From: RXOA01 sp964554715
Lineage (GTDB): Bacteria; Bipolaricaulota; Bipolaricaulia; UBA7950; UBA9294
NCBI GenBank assembly: GCA_964554715.1
Contig: CAZKPU010000001.1
Span: forward strand, 8,091 to 72,090
DNA length: 64,000 bases
Direction: 5' to 3'
In this document: positions 16,534-26,041 of the stretch, piece after piece
Layout of the letters: each line of letters opens with the position of its first letter
How positions within the stretch are numbered: the first letter of the stretch is position 1
Notes under the pieces: model-generated
What the model was told of the DNA's origin: nothing
Databases searched by the model: none
Seen by the model: the letters and a program-made list of their open reading frames with translations, nothing else
Position numbers and translations under genes: made by a program

Positions 16534-17399
16534 GTTTTCGTTACCAGGAGCAGCTTCGTGCTTGTGCCGATCGGTGTGATGGAGAGAGAGGCCCGACCTA
16601 CGGCCTGAGAGATCCTGCGGAAGTATTCCTCGTAGACAGCAGCCATCAACGCCGGTGCGAGCCGGCTTCGAGCGGGAAGCATCCGGAACAGCTTCTTGCC
16701 TTCGACCAGATAGGAGTTCGCTCGTCGGAGCTGGAACTCCAGCATTTCACGCGCCGGGCCGGTGAGGGGGTCCTCCAACAGATCCCGTTCGGACAACCCG
16801 AAGCGGACAAGATCCTCTTGGGGCAGGTACACGCGATCGATCGCGTGGTCCGCGCGGACATCGCGCAGGATGTTGATCAGTTGAAGCGCCAGTCCGAGCG
16901 CTTCGCCTTTCTCCCGGAGTTGCTCCCGATGGCAGGGGTAGCGTCCTTGGGCGAGAATCGGCAGCACAGACAGTCCAACCGCGGACGCAACCAGGGCGCA
17001 ATACCTTTGAAGCTGCTCGAACGTTCGGTACCGGCTGATCGTCAGATCCATCTCCACACCATCGATGATGGCGATCAGGTCGTCAAGTTCAATCCCGAAA
17101 CGTTGGATGGCATCGCCAAGCGCGATGTCGCGGAGTTCGGAGTCATCGGAATCACGGTTTGCGCAACGGACGAGGCGTTCACGCAGTTTCACAAGCTTCG
17201 GTCTCTTTGCCTCGACGGAGGCGTCGCCGTCGGCGATGTCATCGGCCTCTCGACAGAACGCATACACGGCACACATGGCGAGCCGTTGCTGTGTTGGCAG
17301 AGATCGGATCCCGAGCGCGAAGCTGCTGGATGCGGCCTGCGTGGCTTGCTCGGCCGCGCGATAGGCATGGAGGATCTGCGGTGAGATGACGTGGGTCAT
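16494..17399 (-). CDS. hpnD: Presqualene diphosphate synthase
   Basis: Joins two farnesyl diphosphates into presqualene diphosphate. 301 residues of the squalene/phytoene synthase fold. Aspartate-rich motifs are YAFCREADDIADGD (about 46-59) and INILRDVRADHAIDRVYLPQEDL. It forms a pair with HpnC, overlapping it by 4 bases (ATGA). The C-terminal end reads into hpnE and is a little unusual (TKTWIGTRCLPTRSS). Confidence 0.9.
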   Translation of the reverse strand: MTHVISPQILHAYRAAEQATQAASSSFALGIRSLPTQQRLAMCAVYAFCREADDIADGDASVEAKRPKLVKLRERLVRCANRDSDDSELRDIALGDAIQRFGIELDDLIAIIDGVEMDLTISRYRTFEQLQRYCALVASAVGLSVLPILAQGRYPCHREQLREKGEALGLALQLINILRDVRADHAIDRVYLPQEDLVRFGLSERDLLEDPLTGPAREMLEFQLRRANSYLVEGKKLFRMLPARSRLAPALMAAVYEEYFRRISQAVGRASLSITPIGTSTKLLLVTKTWIGTRCLPTRSS

Positions 17400-18322
17400 G
17401 GGTGGCTGAGTAGGCTGAGCAGAAACAGCCTCAGCTTGTCCTTTCCGCCGACCTCCGGACGGGTGATCAGCGTATCAAAGCCCTGGTCCGAGATCTTCCT
17501 GAGGATCGCCTGTCCGCCGCGGCTGAACAGCGCCAGATCGACACGCAGGTGTCCGCGCACATGCCTGACAAGCGGCCATCCTTGCTCGAACAGCGCCTCG
17601 GTTCTACCGGCCTCGAACGCCACCAAACGCCGGAGAGAGTCGGATGCCGCTGCCCGATCAAGATCGCCCTCGCGGACGTTGAAGCGGTCCATATCTTCTT
17701 GGGGAAGGTAGATCCTGCCCATGGCACGGTCCCGGCGGATGTCCTGCCAGAAGTTGGTCAGTTGCAGCGCCGTGCAGGTGGCGTCCGACAGCTGATGGAG
17801 CTTCTCATCCCGATAGCCGTACAGGAGGAGGAAGAGGCGTCCGACCGGGACGGCGGAGAAGCGGCAGTAGCTCAGAAGATCCTCGTAGGTCTCGTAGCGA
17901 TGGTTGACCTGGTCCAGTCGATTCGCGGTCACAAGATCGATGAACAGTTGTTCCGGCAGGCAGTAGTCCGCGACGGTCTTCTGCAAGGCGATGAGGATCG
18001 GATGGGTCGTGTCTCTCCCGGCGATCGCGTCCCGTAGCATCCTCTCGAACCGGTCGAGGAGTTCGGTGCGATCCCCCGGAGCCTCGTCGCCAAGATCATC
18101 GACCGTGCGGCAGAAGCCGTACAATGCCGCGAGATGCGGTCGCAGTCGCCGGGGAACCAACCACGAGATGACGGTGAAGTTCTCGTAATGTCTCCCTGCG
18201 AGGCGAAGGCATGCGGCCTGGGCTTCCGGCAACGAGACAGCGGAAGCCGGAGGAGCGATGACGGCAGCAACATGAGGAGCGGGTTCGGACATCGTCCGGG
18301 TCTCCGTTTCCGGATCTACCAT
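17396..18322 (-). CDS. hpnC: Hydroxysqualene synthase
   Basis: Converts presqualene diphosphate to hydroxysqualene. 308 residues, or 298 from the ATG at 18292, which has GGAG 9-12 bases upstream. Trans-prenyl synthase motifs are YGFCRTVDDLGDEAPGD and LTNFWQDIRRDRAMGRIYLPQEDMDRF. The N-terminus CLRLAGRHYENFTVISWLVPR is typical of HpnC. Overlaps yjbQ upstream by 7 bases and hpnD downstream by 4. Confidence 0.9.
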   Translation of the reverse strand: MVDPETETRTMSEPAPHVAAVIAPPASAVSLPEAQAACLRLAGRHYENFTVISWLVPRRLRPHLAALYGFCRTVDDLGDEAPGDRTELLDRFERMLRDAIAGRDTTHPILIALQKTVADYCLPEQLFIDLVTANRLDQVNHRYETYEDLLSYCRFSAVPVGRLFLLLYGYRDEKLHQLSDATCTALQLTNFWQDIRRDRAMGRIYLPQEDMDRFNVREGDLDRAAASDSLRRLVAFEAGRTEALFEQGWPLVRHVRGHLRVDLALFSRGGQAILRKISDQGFDTLITRPEVGGKDKLRLFLLSLLSHP

Positions 18323-18762
18323 CCCTGTACCTGCACGATCACCTCACGGTCTCGAGGTCGGTCGAGTTCGATGAGGAACAAAGTCTGCCACCGCCCGAGC
18401 ATTAACTCGCCGTTACAGATCGGGATGGTCTCGCTCGTTGTCATCAGCAAGTGCTGACAGTGCGAATGACCGTTCGGGCATTCATCTTCGGTCATGTTCG
18501 CAGTTCGTACGGCGAAATCGTTGTGCCGGTACGGTGCTTCTCTTGGGGCGATCCGTTTTAGGAAGTACGTCATGTCCTGCAGCAACAGGGGCTCGTTCTC
18601 GTTGATCTTCACCGCGGCCGTCGTGTGCCGCGAGAAGATGACGACGGATCCTTCTTGGATTCCCGAACGCCCGACGATCTCTCTGACGTTGGCCGTGATG
18701 TCCATGAATTCGGGCGCCGCTTTCGCTTGACGACGGATCGTCTCCCGGTGCCCTCGGACCAT
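18316..18762 (-). CDS. yjbQ: YjbQ family (UPF0047) protein
   Basis: 148 residues when started at 18762, where GGGAG precedes the ATG; the frame is open to 18852. Family motifs are FMDITANVREIV, VVIFSRHTTAAVKINENEP, RHNDFAVRTANM, CPNGHSHCQHLLM and LGRWQTLFLIELDRPRDREV. The conserved His/Asp/Glu cluster probably binds metal. Members have weak thiamin-phosphate synthase activity, but their true role is unknown. Its place between ispH and hpnC is not explained by any known hopanoid step. Confidence 0.85.
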   Translation of the reverse strand: MVRGHRETIRRQAKAAPEFMDITANVREIVGRSGIQEGSVVIFSRHTTAAVKINENEPLLLQDMTYFLKRIAPREAPYRHNDFAVRTANMTEDECPNGHSHCQHLLMTTSETIPICNGELMLGRWQTLFLIELDRPRDREVIVQVQGW

Positions 18763-18872
18763 CGGAGGCATCTCCCGATCGTGGTTTTGATCCTGCGCTG
18801 TGTCACGGTCTTGAACCGGAACCTGCATCGGATGGGTTGCTTTCCTGTTCATGAGGTGTTATCAGCACGATC

Positions 18873-19751
18873 TTAGCGATCTGCCTTCCCTCCTTTCGTA
18901 CAAGATTTCGTCGAGAGCTCGAGTTGCTCCACGACTTCGGCGATCACATCATCCGGGGTGGACGCACCGGCGGTAACGCCGATCCGTTCGAAGGTACCGC
19001 TGGTAATCTCCTGAAGCTCATCTGCCGATTCGATGTGGTAGGTCGGGATTCCGGTAGCTCGGCAGGTCTCGGCCAGTTTTCGGGTGTTCGCCGAGGAACG
19101 GCTTCCAACCACGATCAGCGCGTCGACTTCCATCGCGAGGTGCTTCGCCGCGTCGTAGCGGCGCCCGGTTTCCGGACATGTTGTGTTGACGATCCGAATC
19201 TCCGGAGTCCTGCCGGCGAATCGGCGCGTCAGTGCCTGAGCAAACTCTGCGAACAGCTCGGGCTTCTTTGTCGTCTGAGCAATGATGCCGATCCCCTTTG
19301 TGCCTTCGGGGACCTCGACATCGGCAGAGACCGTTGCTGCTCCGCACCCTCTTGTCCATGAGAGGATGCCCTTCACCTCGGGATGATCGGCATCGCCGTA
19401 GAGAATGACGTAGAACCCGTCATCGACCAGCTTGGCTGCCGTTTCCTGCGCCCGACGGACGATCGGACAGGTTGTGTCGACCAACCGAAGACCTCGCTGA
19501 CGGATTTCGGTATGAACCTCCTCGCCGGCGCCGTGGGCGGTGATGGCGACGGTTCCTCCCTCCGGAACCTCATCCAGGGTGGACACCAGGTGCGCCCCCT
19601 TGCGAGCGAGGCCGTTGACAACATGCGTGTTGTGGACGATTGCACCGAGCGTGCACAACGGGCCGTGCTCGGAAAGGTCCGTCTCAATCATATTGACGGC
19701 TCTTCGGACGCCGAAACAGAACCCGAAGATGTTCGCGCGAACGATGTTCAT
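18873..19751 (-). CDS. ispH: 4-hydroxy-3-methylbut-2-enyl diphosphate reductase
   Basis: Last MEP-pathway enzyme, giving IPP and DMAPP. 292 residues from ATG at 19751. The three cluster cysteines lie in GFCFGVRRA (Cys12), TTCPIVRRAQ and NTTCPETGRRYDA; conserved AIVHNTHVV and AITAHGAGEEV are present. The start overlaps the shc stop as ATGA. Carrying the [4Fe-4S] MEP enzymes IspG and IspH inside a hopanoid operon couples precursor supply to triterpene synthesis. Confidence 0.95.
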   Translation of the reverse strand: MNIVRANIFGFCFGVRRAVNMIETDLSEHGPLCTLGAIVHNTHVVNGLARKGAHLVSTLDEVPEGGTVAITAHGAGEEVHTEIRQRGLRLVDTTCPIVRRAQETAAKLVDDGFYVILYGDADHPEVKGILSWTRGCGAATVSADVEVPEGTKGIGIIAQTTKKPELFAEFAQALTRRFAGRTPEIRIVNTTCPETGRRYDAAKHLAMEVDALIVVGSRSSANTRKLAETCRATGIPTYHIESADELQEITSGTFERIGVTAGASTPDDVIAEVVEQLELSTKSCTKGGKADR

Positions 19752-21706
19752 ACCGACTCTCCCCCGTTTCTCAAGCTGCGACACTTCTTCTCGTACCGCC
19801 CCAGCGCCATCAGAGGGAACACATCGCGATAGATGTGATAGCGGATCATGAAGTCGGTCGGGAACCCTGTTCCTGTGAACCACGGCTCGTCCCACCCGCC
19901 GTCATCGCGCTGCGTGCGGATGAGGTATTCGATCCCGCGCTCCACCGCCGGATGGTGCACCTCTCCAGCAGCGATCAATCCGAGAAGAGCCCATCCGGTC
20001 TGCGATGCAGTTGATGGACCACGGCCGCGATACGTCGGGCCGTGATAACTCTCCACCCTCTCTCCCCAGCCTCCGTCTTCGTTCTGCCGTTCGAGAAGCC
20101 ATGACACCGCGCGCCTCACGTACGGTGCCCTCATGTCTTCCCCCACCGCTTCCAGCGCCGGGAGGACGGTACCGGTTCCGTAGATCAGATTGACGCCCCA
20201 TCGGCCGTACCAGGCGCCGTCTTCTTCCTGTTGCTGCTTCAGATACCGGAGGGCACGTCGGAGAACGGGATGATGCATCGGCCATCCCAGCCGGCCGAGG
20301 AACTCGACGATATGACCGGTCACATCGGCGGACGGAGGATCGATCATCTCACCGAAGTCGGCGAAGGGGATCTTGCGCGTCCAGGTTTGCGTGTTGTTCC
20401 GGTCAAACGCACCCCACCCACCGCCACGGCTCTGCATCCCCACCAACCACTCGGTACCGCGGGCAATCGCTTCCCGTTTGCGACCCTCATCCAGTTTCGC
20501 CTCGGCAAGAGCCATCATGACCACTGCGGAGTCGTCCGTGTCCGGATAGATGTCGTTGTCGAACTCGAACGCCCACCCGCCCGGGCGAGCGTTGCAGCGA
20601 ACCTGCCAATCTCCACCGACAAGGATCTGCTCGCGCAGCAGCCATTCCCCTGCACGGATCAGAACATCATCATCTTCCGAGACGCCCGCATCCTCCAGCG
20701 CCATCATCGCCAATCCGGTATCCCAGACCGGCGAAAGACACGACTGCAAGTGGAACGTATCCTCGTCCTCCATCGCGAACCCCTGAGGTCCGTAGAACCC
20801 GTCGAGACCCTTCTTGATCACAGGATGATCGAGTTTGTATCCGAGTTCATGCAGAGCGATCAGCGAGTACACCCACGGGGGCTGGATGCCGCCCCACGAC
20901 CCATCGGCTTCCTGCCGATCCGCGATCCACCGCTCGGCTCTGCGAAGCGCCGTCTTCCGAAGAGGTTTGTACGGGAGCCGGTTGTAGAGGCGATAGAGCT
21001 TGTCGAACACCACGAACATCCGGCTGATCGGTGTCTTCTTGCGGTCGGGGACACGATCGTCGGCTCCTTCGCGTCCGTTGACGAACAGCTCGTCGATCGT
21101 TGCTTCCCGCGGAAGCGGTACGACCGGTTCCAGAGTTCGGACGACGGCCAACGCCCCAACGGTCTGCCTTGCCCAGCATGCGAAGGAGTAGATGTTCACC
21201 GGGAAACGGCGCGGCAGAAGGAACAGCTCGATAGGGATCATCGGCGTTCCCCGCCACGTCCACTCACCCATCATGGCGAACCACATCTTGGTGAAGATGC
21301 GCGCGTTCTCCATGCCCCCTTCAGACAAGATGTAGTCTCGAGCCCGCACCATCTCGGGGGTCTCCACGGGGATGTCGGCCATCTTCAGGGCCAGATACGC
21401 TTCGATCGTGGTCGAAAGGTCGGCTGCTCCCTCGAACCAGTTGCTCCATGTCCCATCTTCCCGTTGCATCTCGAGGATGTAGCGGGCCGCCTTTTTCTGT
21501 TCCTTCTTGTCGGAGATCCCGAGGATATGGCGGAGAAAGACGTGTTCCGCCGTGATGGTGACGTTGGACTCCAGCTCGGCCCACCAGTAACCGTCTTCAT
21601 GTTGCATCCTGCGAAGATGCTCAATGGCCTGCTCGATCGCGTGTTGCCGCGCTTGGGCAGCAGATCCCGTTCTCACCGTTGTCGTTGCCGTCTGTTCGAT
21701 ACTCAT
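19748..21706 (-). CDS. shc: Squalene-hopene cyclase
   Basis: Cyclises squalene to hopene/hopanol. 652 residues, normal size. The catalytic acid motif DxDD is D389-T-D-D392 in YPDTDDSAVV. Several QW repeats are seen (for example QREDGTWSNWFEG, RQEADGSWGG, MQSRGGGWGAFD, RQNEDGGWGE, RTQRDDGGWDE). Expected to be monotopic in the membrane. Start at 21706 overlaps the ispG stop by 4 bases. Confidence 0.96.
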   Translation of the reverse strand: MSIEQTATTTVRTGSAAQARQHAIEQAIEHLRRMQHEDGYWWAELESNVTITAEHVFLRHILGISDKKEQKKAARYILEMQREDGTWSNWFEGAADLSTTIEAYLALKMADIPVETPEMVRARDYILSEGGMENARIFTKMWFAMMGEWTWRGTPMIPIELFLLPRRFPVNIYSFACWARQTVGALAVVRTLEPVVPLPREATIDELFVNGREGADDRVPDRKKTPISRMFVVFDKLYRLYNRLPYKPLRKTALRRAERWIADRQEADGSWGGIQPPWVYSLIALHELGYKLDHPVIKKGLDGFYGPQGFAMEDEDTFHLQSCLSPVWDTGLAMMALEDAGVSEDDDVLIRAGEWLLREQILVGGDWQVRCNARPGGWAFEFDNDIYPDTDDSAVVMMALAEAKLDEGRKREAIARGTEWLVGMQSRGGGWGAFDRNNTQTWTRKIPFADFGEMIDPPSADVTGHIVEFLGRLGWPMHHPVLRRALRYLKQQQEEDGAWYGRWGVNLIYGTGTVLPALEAVGEDMRAPYVRRAVSWLLERQNEDGGWGERVESYHGPTYRGRGPSTASQTGWALLGLIAAGEVHHPAVERGIEYLIRTQRDDGGWDEPWFTGTGFPTDFMIRYHIYRDVFPLMALGRYEKKCRSLRNGGESV

Positions 21707-22761
21707 GGCTTCGCTTCCCCTGCGGTTTTTCGGATAGTGGACACCATCTGCGCGACAAGATCCCCTTCTGGGACGTTGACGGCAGCGGGTTCTCCGTGGA
21801 CGTAAATCGTCGCCCGTCCCGGAGCACCGACCATGCCGACATCCGCCTCACGTGCCTCCCCGAGTCCGTTGACCACGCAGCCCATCATGGCAACCGTCAA
21901 CGGAGCATCAAGATCTCGGACCGCCTCTTGCACGCCAAGGGCGATTTTCTCCAGCGGAATCCCGGTCCGTCCGCACGTCGGACAGACACGGAAGGTGATC
22001 CCTCGCTGGCGCAGGCCGAGAGCACGGAGGATGGCATAGGCGACCCGCACTTCTTCGACGGGATCGCCGGTCAGGGAGACGCGGACTGTGTCGCCGATCC
22101 CCTGTTCGAGCAGCACGCCGAGACCGACGGCCGATCGGATTCCGCCTTCCCATGCCGTTCCCGCTTCCGTGATCCCGATGTGCAAGGGGTAATCGCGTTC
22201 ATCGGCCATTCTGCGGTAAGCGGCGACCGTCATCGGAACATCGGTTCCCTTGAGCGAGACGACGATCTCCGTGAACCCGTGATCTTCGAGAAGACGCACC
22301 TGTGCGAGAGCGCTTTCGACCATTCCTTGTGCGGTAGCGCGACCGTGCTCATCGAGGAACTCTCGCGCGAGAGACCCGGAGTTGGCCCCGACCCGGATCG
22401 GGATCCCAGCGGCGGATGCAGCGTCAACGACTTCCATAACCTTCTTCGGATCAGTGATATTCCCTGGGTTGAGCCGCAGCTTGTCGACTCCGGCGTGGAT
22501 CGATGCCAGGGCGATGCGATGATCGAAGTGGATGTCGGCCACAAGGGGGATGCTGATCCGCTCACGGATGCCGGGGATCGCGGCCGCTGCGGCCACGTCG
22601 GGAACGGCAACGCGGACAAGCTCGCAACCCGCGGCCTCTAATCTTCGGATCTGGTTCACGGTGGCATCGATATCGTGAGTGTCCGTATTGGTCATCGACT
22701 GGACGATGATCGGAGCCCCCCCACCGATACGAACGCCGCCGACAAGGATCTCGCGTGTCAT
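21703..22761 (-). CDS. ispG: 4-hydroxy-3-methylbut-2-en-1-yl diphosphate synthase
   Basis: Penultimate MEP enzyme, converting MEcPP to HMBPP with a [4Fe-4S] cluster. 352 residues. The start MTREILVGGVRIGGGAPIIVQSMTNTDTHD is the family N-terminus. Barrel motif RLNPGNITDPKKV and cluster cysteines in CPTCGRTGIPLE and GCVVNGLGEA are visible. This is the short bacterial form without the plant insert. ATGA overlap with hpnG. Confidence 0.95.
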   Translation of the reverse strand: MTREILVGGVRIGGGAPIIVQSMTNTDTHDIDATVNQIRRLEAAGCELVRVAVPDVAAAAAIPGIRERISIPLVADIHFDHRIALASIHAGVDKLRLNPGNITDPKKVMEVVDAASAAGIPIRVGANSGSLAREFLDEHGRATAQGMVESALAQVRLLEDHGFTEIVVSLKGTDVPMTVAAYRRMADERDYPLHIGITEAGTAWEGGIRSAVGLGVLLEQGIGDTVRVSLTGDPVEEVRVAYAILRALGLRQRGITFRVCPTCGRTGIPLEKIALGVQEAVRDLDAPLTVAMMGCVVNGLGEAREADVGMVGAPGRATIYVHGEPAAVNVPEGDLVAQMVSTIRKTAGEAKP

Positions 22762-23399
22762 GATTCGACCCCTTGCTCGATTTCTTCCTGGACCAATGCA
22801 ACAGCACGGCCGATGGTTGCTGCAGCCCGCACGGCGCTTCGAGCGATGCGCCGGGTCGCGACGGGATGGCAAAACGCTGATCGGACCGGCGAATCTGCGT
22901 TGGAGAACGGGAGGTCTTGATCCGCCGAGTCCAGAACGACACGGACGATGACCAACTCTCCGCCGTGGCCGGAAACCATCTCGGCCAACGGTCCGCTCTC
23001 GGTATCGACGGCGAGCGCGTGTGTCCTTGCCCAAAGCGCGCGCTTGGCGGCGGGGGTTGAGAAGACATCCGGGCGGTATGCGACGGTGCCGCGCAGGCAG
23101 CGGACTCCTCCGCGTTCAAGGCGTTCTGCAATCCGCTCCGCGAGATGGCTGTTGAGAGGGCGCAGACCCGTCCCGTCTTCGATCGATTCGGCGATGATGA
23201 CCTCATTCGCCCTTAGGTGGCTGGCGAGCGCACCACAGTATCCTGTGGAGACGACGGTCGTCGGCTGGACCGTCCGGCCCAAGAAGCCCGCCAAGGTCTT
23301 CCCGGCATCTTCTCCCATGCCGGTCTTGACCTTCTCCCAGCCGCGCCTGCGCGGGATGCGGGAGAGTTCTATGCGCGTGCTTGCCGCCACGACGTTCAT
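22758..23399 (-). CDS. hpnG: HpnG-like nucleoside phosphorylase (adenosylhopane to ribosylhopane)
   Basis: 213 residues from the ATG at 23399. Purine/uridine-phosphorylase fold: VSTGYCGALASHL, VIIAESIEDGTG, and the conserved acidic/aromatic active-site stretch ALAVDTESGPLAEMVSGHG. In hopanoid clusters this protein removes adenine from adenosylhopane. Directly follows hpnH (ATGA), which makes that substrate. Function rests on family and neighbours. Confidence 0.86.
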   Translation of the reverse strand: MNVVAASTRIELSRIPRRRGWEKVKTGMGEDAGKTLAGFLGRTVQPTTVVSTGYCGALASHLRANEVIIAESIEDGTGLRPLNSHLAERIAERLERGGVRCLRGTVAYRPDVFSTPAAKRALWARTHALAVDTESGPLAEMVSGHGGELVIVRVVLDSADQDLPFSNADSPVRSAFCHPVATRRIARSAVRAAATIGRAVALVQEEIEQGVES

Positions 23400-24400
23400 G
23401 ATCGGCCTTCCTCCAGCGCAACCTTCAGCAGATCCCACGGCCTCCGGAACGATGCAAGGATGCTCGCTCCTTCGAACGACGAGTGAATCATGCAGTTCGC
23501 GCACCGTTTGTCCTTCCCGGGGCCGTAGCGCTTCCACAACGCCGGATCCAGGAGTGGATCGATGGAATCCACGTGTTCATCGGCGATCAAATAGCAGGGA
23601 AGCCGCCATCCGCGGACCGTGTAGGTGGGCGTGGTCCACGCCGCGCAGTCGTAGGTGCGGTTACCACGGAGGAACTCGAGATACAGAGGGTTGTTGTAGA
23701 ACGGCAGCTTCCGTGAGGGATCGAGAACCTCGCGAAATACACGGATCGCCTCTTGCCGTTGCAGGAACTGCTCCTGCTCACTGACGTCCTCGTAGGCGTA
23801 TCCGGCCGAGACCATCAATCCCTCGATCCCGACGTTCTTGAGCCGGTCGAACGACGCATGAAGGTCTTCGACATCCGAGCCGTGGAAGATCGTCGTATTC
23901 GTGTTGACCCGGAACCCGCGGCGGATCGCCTCTTGGATTGCCGAGAAGGCGGTGTCGTACGAACCCGGACGTCCGGTCACCTGATCGTGAATCTTGGCGG
24001 TTCCGTCCATGTGAACGACAAACGCCAGGTACGGTGATGGTTTGAACAGGTCGAGATTCTCCTCGAGCAACAGCCCGTTCGTGCACAGGAAGATGAACCG
24101 CTTGTCTTCCACCAACGCGCGGATCAGTTCATCCAGATGCTCATACAGCAGAGGCTCTCCACCGGACACCGAGACGACGGGCGCTCCCGCAGACTGCACG
24201 GCAGTCATGGCATCATCGACGGACATCCGTTGATCAAGGACATCCTGGTATTCTCGGATGCGTCCGCAGCCCTGACAGCGAAGGTTGCACGCCTCCAACG
24301 GTTCGATCATGGTCACGAACGGGAAGTGCGATTGCCGTGACAGCTTCTTCTTCAGGATGTACCTGGCCATCGTCATATCGAATGTGGCTGGCCTTTTCAT
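23396..24400 (-). CDS. hpnH: Radical SAM adenosylhopane synthase
   Basis: 334 residues. The radical SAM cluster motif CxxxCxxC is C38-NLR-C42-QG-C45 in EACNLRCQGCGRIREY. The SAM-binding GGE motif is VSVSGGEPLLYEHL. The C-terminal part with TVRGWRLPCYLIADEHVDS and DKRCANCMIHSSFE is typical of HpnH. It attaches 5'-deoxyadenosine to the hopane side chain, so the organism should make extended (C35) hopanoids and not only diploptene. Overlaps the prenyl synthase gene by 4 bases. Confidence 0.94.
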   Translation of the reverse strand: MKRPATFDMTMARYILKKKLSRQSHFPFVTMIEPLEACNLRCQGCGRIREYQDVLDQRMSVDDAMTAVQSAGAPVVSVSGGEPLLYEHLDELIRALVEDKRFIFLCTNGLLLEENLDLFKPSPYLAFVVHMDGTAKIHDQVTGRPGSYDTAFSAIQEAIRRGFRVNTNTTIFHGSDVEDLHASFDRLKNVGIEGLMVSAGYAYEDVSEQEQFLQRQEAIRVFREVLDPSRKLPFYNNPLYLEFLRGNRTYDCAAWTTPTYTVRGWRLPCYLIADEHVDSIDPLLDPALWKRYGPGKDKRCANCMIHSSFEGASILASFRRPWDLLKVALEEGRS

Positions 24401-25392
24401 TTGTCTCTCCTTGCCAAGAAGGCCACCAGTTCACGCATCTCATCTTTTCCGGACGGATCGAACGGCAGGCTTTCGAGGATGGTTTCTGCTTGTTGTAGGT
24501 CGGAGTGTACGTGCACTCCCGATTGCTCCCTTGTGTCGGTTCGCTGGAGGATATTCATGACGGTGGAAACCTGCTCATCATCGATCGAGCCGCCGGCGTA
24601 CACGGACGTCAGGGTGGAACGATCCTCCGCGCTGGCGTGCTCGAACGCATGCGCAATGGGGAACGACTTCTTCCGCCGCCGGATGTCGGAGCCTCTCGGT
24701 TTTCCGGTGGTCCCCGGATCCCCCCAGATTCCGAGCATGTCGTCCCGGATCTGGAATGCACGCCCGACGTGACGTCCGAATGAGACCAGGTCACGTCGTA
24801 CACCGGCGGGCGCATCGGCACATACGGCCCCCAGTTCGAACGCGCAGCGAAGAAGGGCGCCGGTCTTACGATCGATCATCTCCAAGTATTCGGCCACATC
24901 CACGTGACGTTCCTCGAACGACAGGTCCATGGCTTGTCCTTCGATCATCGCTGTCGTTGCCCGGTTCAGCACGCTCAGTGCCTCGGTGCCGCTTTCGAGA
25001 GCTTCTCCGATGGCCATCGAATGCAGGAGATCGCCGGCGTTGATCGCTTGTGCAACGCCGATGCGGCTCCACACGGTGGGACAGCCACGTCGTGTGGGAT
25101 CCTTGTCCTGGATGTCGTCGTGGATCAGCGAGAAGTTGTGCACAAGCTCCAGCGCAACCGCCGCTCGGAGCGCTCGATCGAGCCGCCCGCCCAAGCGTTC
25201 GCAGGTGAACAGGACAAGAGATGGGCGGAGCAGTTTCCCCAACCGGTTTCTTGATGCACCGTGTTCATCCTCGAGGCCGACGTGGTATCGAAGAACAGGG
25301 TGGAGAAGGCTGTCCCCGCACAGGGCGGATCGCAGCGCCTTCTCGAGAGGCTCGGTGTAACGGCTGAGGAGAAGCGGGGCGTTTGAGGTCAT
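24397..25392 (-). CDS. Trans-isoprenyl diphosphate synthase, probably making farnesyl diphosphate for squalene
   Basis: 331 residues from ATG at 25392 (AAAGGAC upstream). The first aspartate-rich motif is SLIHDDIQDKDPTRRG (DDxxD without the two-residue insert of E. coli IspA). The second region is FQIRDDMLGIWGD, where the last Asp of DDxxD is replaced by Gly. KLLRPSLVLFTCE is the substrate-binding arginine region. Phe is five residues before DDxxD. Chain length cannot be set from sequence alone; farnesyl diphosphate is inferred from hpnC/hpnD. ATGA overlaps tie it to the response regulator and hpnH. Confidence 0.85.
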   Translation of the reverse strand: MTSNAPLLLSRYTEPLEKALRSALCGDSLLHPVLRYHVGLEDEHGASRNRLGKLLRPSLVLFTCERLGGRLDRALRAAVALELVHNFSLIHDDIQDKDPTRRGCPTVWSRIGVAQAINAGDLLHSMAIGEALESGTEALSVLNRATTAMIEGQAMDLSFEERHVDVAEYLEMIDRKTGALLRCAFELGAVCADAPAGVRRDLVSFGRHVGRAFQIRDDMLGIWGDPGTTGKPRGSDIRRRKKSFPIAHAFEHASAEDRSTLTSVYAGGSIDDEQVSTVMNILQRTDTREQSGVHVHSDLQQAETILESLPFDPSGKDEMRELVAFLARRDK

Positions 25393-26033
25393 GTTGTCCT
25401 TTCCGGAGGCCGCAAGTCCACGAGGTGCATCCGCTCCGCGACGGTGATGAGATCTGCGGCCGTTCCCACACCGAGCTTGCGCATGATTCGAGCGCGGTGA
25501 TTCCTGACGGTGTGGAGACTGCGCATCATGATGTCGGCGATTTCCGCGTTCCGTCTTCCTTCGACGATTAGTTGCAGGACTTCTCGTTCTCGTGATGTGA
25601 GTGCTCCGACGTTTTCGTTTGCGCTGTCTTCTTGTTGCGCCCCTTCGACGTTCGGGAACACGCGTTCTCCGCCGGCGACTCTGTGCAACATCTCCAGCAT
25701 GGTGGCTGCCGGAGTGTCTTTGAAGACGTAGCCGGAGACACCACGCTGCCGCGCCTGATTCACGAGCTCCCGGCTGGTGTGCATCGACAGGATGACAATC
25801 TTCGTCTCGGGTGAGACTCTGCGGACGTGGCGAATCGCTTCCAGCCCGTTTAGAAGGGGCATCGAGATATCTACAAGCACGATGTCCGGCTGGTGAACGC
25901 GGGTCAGCCGAACGAGCTCGCGCCCGTCTCCGCACACACCGACCACGTCAAACGATGCGCTGGCAAGAAGGGTAGAGAGACCCTCTCGCACCAACGCATG
26001 ATCGTCTGCAAGCACCACCCGAAGCGAACTCAT
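25389..26033 (-). CDS. NarL/LuxR-type response regulator heading the hopanoid operon
   Basis: 214 residues: receiver domain 1-120 (RVVLADDHALVREGL, phosphoacceptor Asp in IVLVDISMPLLNG, Thr/Lys in VFKDTPAA) and a C-terminal LuxR HTH (LTSREREVLQLIVEGRRNAEIADIMMRSLHTVRNHRARIMRKLGV). Its stop overlaps the prenyl synthase start, so it is co-transcribed with the hopanoid genes. There is no SD; instead TAGAAT (26042-26047) sits 8 bases before the ATG. The likely partner kinase is encoded 0.7 kb upstream. Confidence 0.9.
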   Translation of the reverse strand: MSSLRVVLADDHALVREGLSTLLASASFDVVGVCGDGRELVRLTRVHQPDIVLVDISMPLLNGLEAIRHVRRVSPETKIVILSMHTSRELVNQARQRGVSGYVFKDTPAATMLEMLHRVAGGERVFPNVEGAQQEDSANENVGALTSREREVLQLIVEGRRNAEIADIMMRSLHTVRNHRARIMRKLGVGTAADLITVAERMHLVDLRPPERTT

Positions 26034-26041
26034 AACCCATT

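Noticed and set aside
20231..21805. 524-codon open frame on the plus strand opposite shc
   Set aside because: Antisense shadow of squalene-hopene cyclase with no family resemblance.
25393..25935. Upstream extension of the prenyl synthase frame to 512 residues
   Set aside because: The extra part is arginine-rich shadow sequence overlapping the response regulator; the ATG at 25392 has an SD and ATGA coupling.
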